DNA of 17,448 nt from JBBSTY01 sp038235385. Its GTDB lineage: Bacteria; Actinomycetota; Acidimicrobiia; Acidimicrobiales; Acidimicrobilacustridaceae. The notes beneath the pieces are model-generated. The model saw nothing but the letters and a program-made list of their open reading frames with translations. It searched no databases and was not told the DNA's origin. The stretch is from NCBI GenBank assembly GCA_038235385.1, contig JBBSTY010000091.1, positions 1-17,448 on the forward strand, written 5' to 3'. The first letter of the stretch is position 1. The number at the start of each line of letters is the position of its first letter. Below, one piece after another: positions 15,112-17,448 of this stretch. A program made the position numbers and the translations under genes.

Positions 15112-16161
15112 ATGACGAAGGAACCGAAGGTGGCCGTGGTGACCGGGGCGTCGGCGGGAGTCGGCCGGGCAACCGCCGTGACGTTCGCCGAACGGGGCTA
15201 CGACCTCGTCCTGGTTGCCCGGGGCGAGGCCGGGCTCGACGGGGCCGTCCACGATGTCGAGGCGCTCGGTCGGCGGGCGGTGGCCGTCCCAGGCGACATC
15301 GCCGATCCCGAGACATCACGTCGTGCGGCCGCTGCGGCCGAGGACGAACTCGGCGAGATCGCCGTCTGGGTGAACGACGCGATGACCACGGTGTTCGCCC
15401 CGTTCTCGGAGATCGAGCCCGACGACTTCCGACGGGCGGTCGAGGTGACCTTCCTCGGGCAGGTCTGGGGAACGAAGGCCGCCCTCGAGGTCATGAAGCC
15501 TCGCGACCGCGGTCAGATCGTCAACATCGGTTCCGCATTGGCGTTCATCGGCATCCCCCTGCAGTCCCCGTACTGCGCATCGAAGTTCGCATGTCGCGGG
15601 TTCTTCGAGTCGGTGCGGGCCGAGCTCATCCACGAGGGCTCCGCCGTCCGCATCTCCATGGTGCACCTCCCGGCGGTGAACACGCCGCAGTTCACGTGGT
15701 GCGAGACCACGCTCGACCGCCGGCCCCAGCCGGTGCCGCCCATCTACCAACCCGAGACCGCTGCCGCCTTCATCGTCGACGTGGCCGAAGATGGTCGACG
15801 GTCGAGGATCGTCGGCTCCTGGAACAGGCTCCTGGTCACCGCCGCCCAGTTGGCACCCTCGTTCGGGAACCAGTTCGCCGCACTCAGCGCCTGGGACGGA
15901 CAGCTCACCGGCCAACAGGTGCGCGAAGACCGGCCGAGCAACCTGTGGAAGCCAGTGGACGAGGATCACGATGTGGGATCCCACGGGGAGTTCGGTGACC
16001 GAGCCGGCGGCTTCCTCGATCCGAGCTTCCTCACCACCCTGCCGGAAACGGCGGCCACCTTCGCCGAGTCCGCGGTCAACACGGTCAAGGACGCCATCGG
16101 TTGGCGGCGAGCGCATGAGTCGCGCACGAGCGAAAGCCGCGCCGGTCGATCGGCGTCATGA
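15112..16161 (+). CDS. short-chain dehydrogenase/reductase with C-terminal extension
   Basis: The product is 349 residues, about 100 more than a classical SDR. The cofactor motif TGASAGVG (11-18), catalytic S141 (NIGSALAF), Y154 and K158 (YCASK) are all present; the NNAG motif reads VNDAM (87-91). LVARGE after beta-2 has an arginine that commonly favours NADP. After the Rossmann core, TPQFTW and QPVPPIYQPE (206-215), then a C-terminal part with NLWKPVDEDHDVGSHGEF (277-294) and an amphipathic tail (about 300-335), match a known SDR subgroup that occurs beside oxidoreductases in many bacteria. ATG 15094 is the alternative start. It is likely the last enzyme of the sugar operon and could reduce or oxidise a keto/aldehyde intermediate; the substrate is not assigned. 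Confidence 0.92.
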   Translation: MTKEPKVAVVTGASAGVGRATAVTFAERGYDLVLVARGEAGLDGAVHDVEALGRRAVAVPGDIADPETSRRAAAAAEDELGEIAVWVNDAMTTVFAPFSEIEPDDFRRAVEVTFLGQVWGTKAALEVMKPRDRGQIVNIGSALAFIGIPLQSPYCASKFACRGFFESVRAELIHEGSAVRISMVHLPAVNTPQFTWCETTLDRRPQPVPPIYQPETAAAFIVDVAEDGRRSRIVGSWNRLLVTAAQLAPSFGNQFAALSAWDGQLTGQQVREDRPSNLWKPVDEDHDVGSHGEFGDRAGGFLDPSFLTTLPETAATFAESAVNTVKDAIGWRRAHESRTSESRAGRSAS

Positions 16162-16261
16162 CGAGACGGGGCCCGCTCCCGACTGCGGAACCGCCCGGAG
16201 GCCTGACCGGCCGTGGCCGCGAGATGCCGACCATCGGCGCCCGGCGATCAGCACGAACCAC

Positions 16262-16267
16262 AAGGAG
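16262..16267 (+). promoter_or_regulatory. ribosome binding site of the small acidic ORF
   Basis: AAGGAG lies 6 nt before ATG 16274. It is among the best Shine-Dalgarno matches in the window and is the main reason for accepting this short gene. Confidence 0.55.
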
Positions 16268-16273
16268 ACCACG

Positions 16274-16432
16274 ATGACGAACAACCGACGCGACCGCGAT
16301 CTCGTCCCTGACACCGACGAGCAGGAACCCGACGGACACGACCCCTCGATCGATGCGTTCGAGGGATTGATGGATCCGGTGGACGGGACGAGCACGCCGA
16401 CCTCGGACGCGGACGCGCCACCGCCGGGATGA
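16274..16432 (+). CDS. small acidic protein of unknown function
   Basis: The product is 52 residues, beginning MTNNRRDRDLVPDTDEQEPD and ending SDADAPPPG. It is strongly acidic, lacks cysteine and hydrophobic segments, and looks largely disordered apart from a short SIDAFEGLMD stretch (25-34). No family is recognised. Support comes from a strong AAGGAG at ideal spacing and from its place at the end of the + strand operon, 112 nt after the SDR. The long open frame that overlaps it upstream is out of frame with the SDR and not itself a gene. It might be a stress-associated peptide, but nothing shows this. Confidence 0.55.
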   Translation: MTNNRRDRDLVPDTDEQEPDGHDPSIDAFEGLMDPVDGTSTPTSDADAPPPG

Positions 16433-16495
16433 CCGAGCCGTCGACCATGCCCGACTGCTGACGCGTCCCGAGTTGCAGCTCGTCGAGGGTGGATC

Positions 16496-16517
16496 TCCTC
16501 GGCGGACCCGCCGGGGG
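16496..16517. terminator. GC-rich hairpin between convergent genes
   Basis: A 9-bp stem (five G-C/C-G inner pairs, then T-G, C-G, C-G, T-G) closes a GACC loop centred at about 16506. It lies between the stop of the small acidic ORF and the stop of the hemerythrin gene, so it could end transcription from both sides. There is no T-tract, which is common for actinobacterial hairpins but lowers certainty. Confidence 0.35.
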
Positions 16518-16557
16518 TGGTCGCCATCCGACGCACGTCGAGTGTGCGCCCCGGATG

Positions 16558-17448
16558 TCAGCCTTTGCGCGCCGCCTTCGAAGTCTTTGCCGCTGCCTTC
16601 TTGGCTTGCTTCTTGGTCTGGGTGGCCCCCGACGACGCCTTCCGGCGCGTGGTGGTCGCACCGCGCTTGGCCGTCGACGCCGCCTTCGCAGCGCCTCGGC
16701 GAGCCGACGTCGCGGTGCCCTTCGCTCCCGCCCGAGCGGCCGAGGTCGTGCCCGCAGTCGCTCGTCCAGCCGTCGAGGCGGTCTTGGTCCCTTCCTCCGC
16801 CGCCGTGTCGCCGGCCTGGCGGGCGCGGCGCACGGCGTCGATCACGGCGTCGGTTGCGTCGGACGCGCTGTCACGCACCGAGGTGGCGGTCCGTCGCGAT
16901 CGAGACGAGCCTCGAGCCGAGACCTTGGGGCGATCGCGCCGCAGGATCGTGGCGATGAGGTCCGAGACCGCGTTGATGCTTCCCTGGGCCGCCCCGCTGA
17001 CGGTGTCACCCACCCGATCGGCGACTCCGGCGGCAACACCGACGACCAGGTTGCCGGGAGGCGTGTCGGGCGAGGTGGGATGAGGGCTGGTGGGCGCGAG
17101 CTTCTTCGCCGCTTCCAACGCATCCCCGATCTGGCCGAGCGCCGTGCGCCCCAGCTCCTCGCGCACCTTCGGGAAGAGGTCGCCCTCTTCCTCCTTCACG
17201 TGGTGCCGAACGCTCTCGATGAGGACCGTCACCTTGGCATCGAACCGTTCGTGCTCGGGATCCATGCCGTCGAGCTCGTCGAGCACCCACTTGACGATGT
17301 GGTGCTCCTCCAGGCTCTCCAACGCTTCCGACTCGGTTCCCGGCACCGTGGCGCGGACCACGGGGTAGAACACCTGCTCCTCGATAGCGGCGTGCACCGA
17401 GAGCTCCTCGATGATGCGGTCGACGATCCGGCGCTTCTCGACGAACGC
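16558..17448 (-). CDS. hemerythrin HHE-domain protein with histone-H1-like C-terminal tail (5' end cut by window)
   Basis: The frame is open to the window edge (AFVEKRRIVDRIIEELS before the in-frame GTG at 17397), so the start is to the right and that GTG is internal. Visible length is 296 residues. The first 100 or so form a hemerythrin domain: SVHAAIEEQVFYP (H19, E23/E24), EEHHIVKW (H49/H50) and VRHHVKEEEGDLFP (H82/H83, E86-E88), the di-iron ligand pattern; the first helix and its histidine are off-window. A Pro-rich linker (about 108-122) leads to a mid-region, then a basic tail of about 120 residues rich in Ala, Lys, Arg, Thr and Ser, ending TSKAARKG, like the tails of histone H1 or mycobacterial HU. 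Likely roles are O2/NO/iron sensing or protection at the nucleoid. It converges with the sugar operon. Confidence 0.9.
   Translation of the reverse strand, partial: AFVEKRRIVDRIIEELSVHAAIEEQVFYPVVRATVPGTESEALESLEEHHIVKWVLDELDGMDPEHERFDAKVTVLIESVRHHVKEEEGDLFPKVREELGRTALGQIGDALEAAKKLAPTSPHPTSPDTPPGNLVVGVAAGVADRVGDTVSGAAQGSINAVSDLIATILRRDRPKVSARGSSRSRRTATSVRDSASDATDAVIDAVRRARQAGDTAAEEGTKTASTAGRATAGTTSAARAGAKGTATSARRGAAKAASTAKRGATTTRRKASSGATQTKKQAKKAAAKTSKAARKG

Overview
The window is GC-rich, densely coding DNA with strong third-position G/C bias, ATG/GTG/TTG starts and many start/stop overlaps. Together with the gene families present (TetR, a soluble-type P450, amidohydrolase-2, GH15, actinobacterial-style SDRs) this points to a high-GC actinobacterium. 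Acidimicrobiia or a relative is plausible, but I cannot fix the lineage without a search. Fourteen protein-coding genes are supported. Two are cut by the window edges: the TetR gene on the left and the hemerythrin gene on the right. I saw no rRNA or tRNA genes, CRISPR arrays, insertion sequences or phage genes.

Left block (1-6730) looks like a catabolic or specialised oxidation cluster. A TetR regulator, an acetoacetate-decarboxylase-fold protein, an amidohydrolase-2 enzyme and a cytochrome P450 run on the + strand with gaps of 23-38 nt. They converge on a zinc alcohol dehydrogenase (- strand, TTG start), which is divergent from a carotenoid-cleavage-type dioxygenase (+ strand). The 290-nt gap between the last two holds a 15-bp near-perfect inverted repeat that looks like a TetR-family operator just upstream of the dioxygenase. 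The chemistry present (C=C cleavage giving aldehydes or ketones, alcohol/aldehyde oxidoreduction, hydroxylation, decarboxylation or hydrolysis) would suit breakdown of an unsaturated terpenoid, apocarotenoid or stilbene-like compound. That substrate is inference.

Right block (6847-16432) looks like a sugar-oxidation island. On the - strand a GH15 glucoamylase/trehalase-type hydrolase is translationally coupled to a small membrane protein. Divergently on the + strand lies a tight operon: a PoxB-like thiamine-diphosphate enzyme, a four-helix membrane protein, a gluconate 2-dehydrogenase subunit 3 protein, a GMC flavo-dehydrogenase, a mandelate-racemase-group enolase-superfamily enzyme, an SDR with a long C-terminal extension, and a 52-residue acidic peptide. 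A reasonable model is glucan or disaccharide hydrolysis to a sugar, membrane-linked oxidation to an aldonic acid, dehydration by the enolase-superfamily enzyme, and pyruvate oxidation feeding the quinone pool. The dehydrogenase module is unusual: the GMC subunit carries a C-x5-C-x3-C motif like that of [3Fe-4S] FAD-glucose dehydrogenases, the small subunit has no Tat signal, there is no cytochrome c gene, and a four-helix membrane protein sits where an electron-accepting anchor might be expected.

Right edge (16558-17448, - strand): a hemerythrin-domain protein whose C-terminal half is an Ala/Lys/Arg-rich, histone-H1-like tail. This suggests a nucleoid-bound di-iron protein. It converges with the sugar operon across a GC-rich hairpin without a T-tract.
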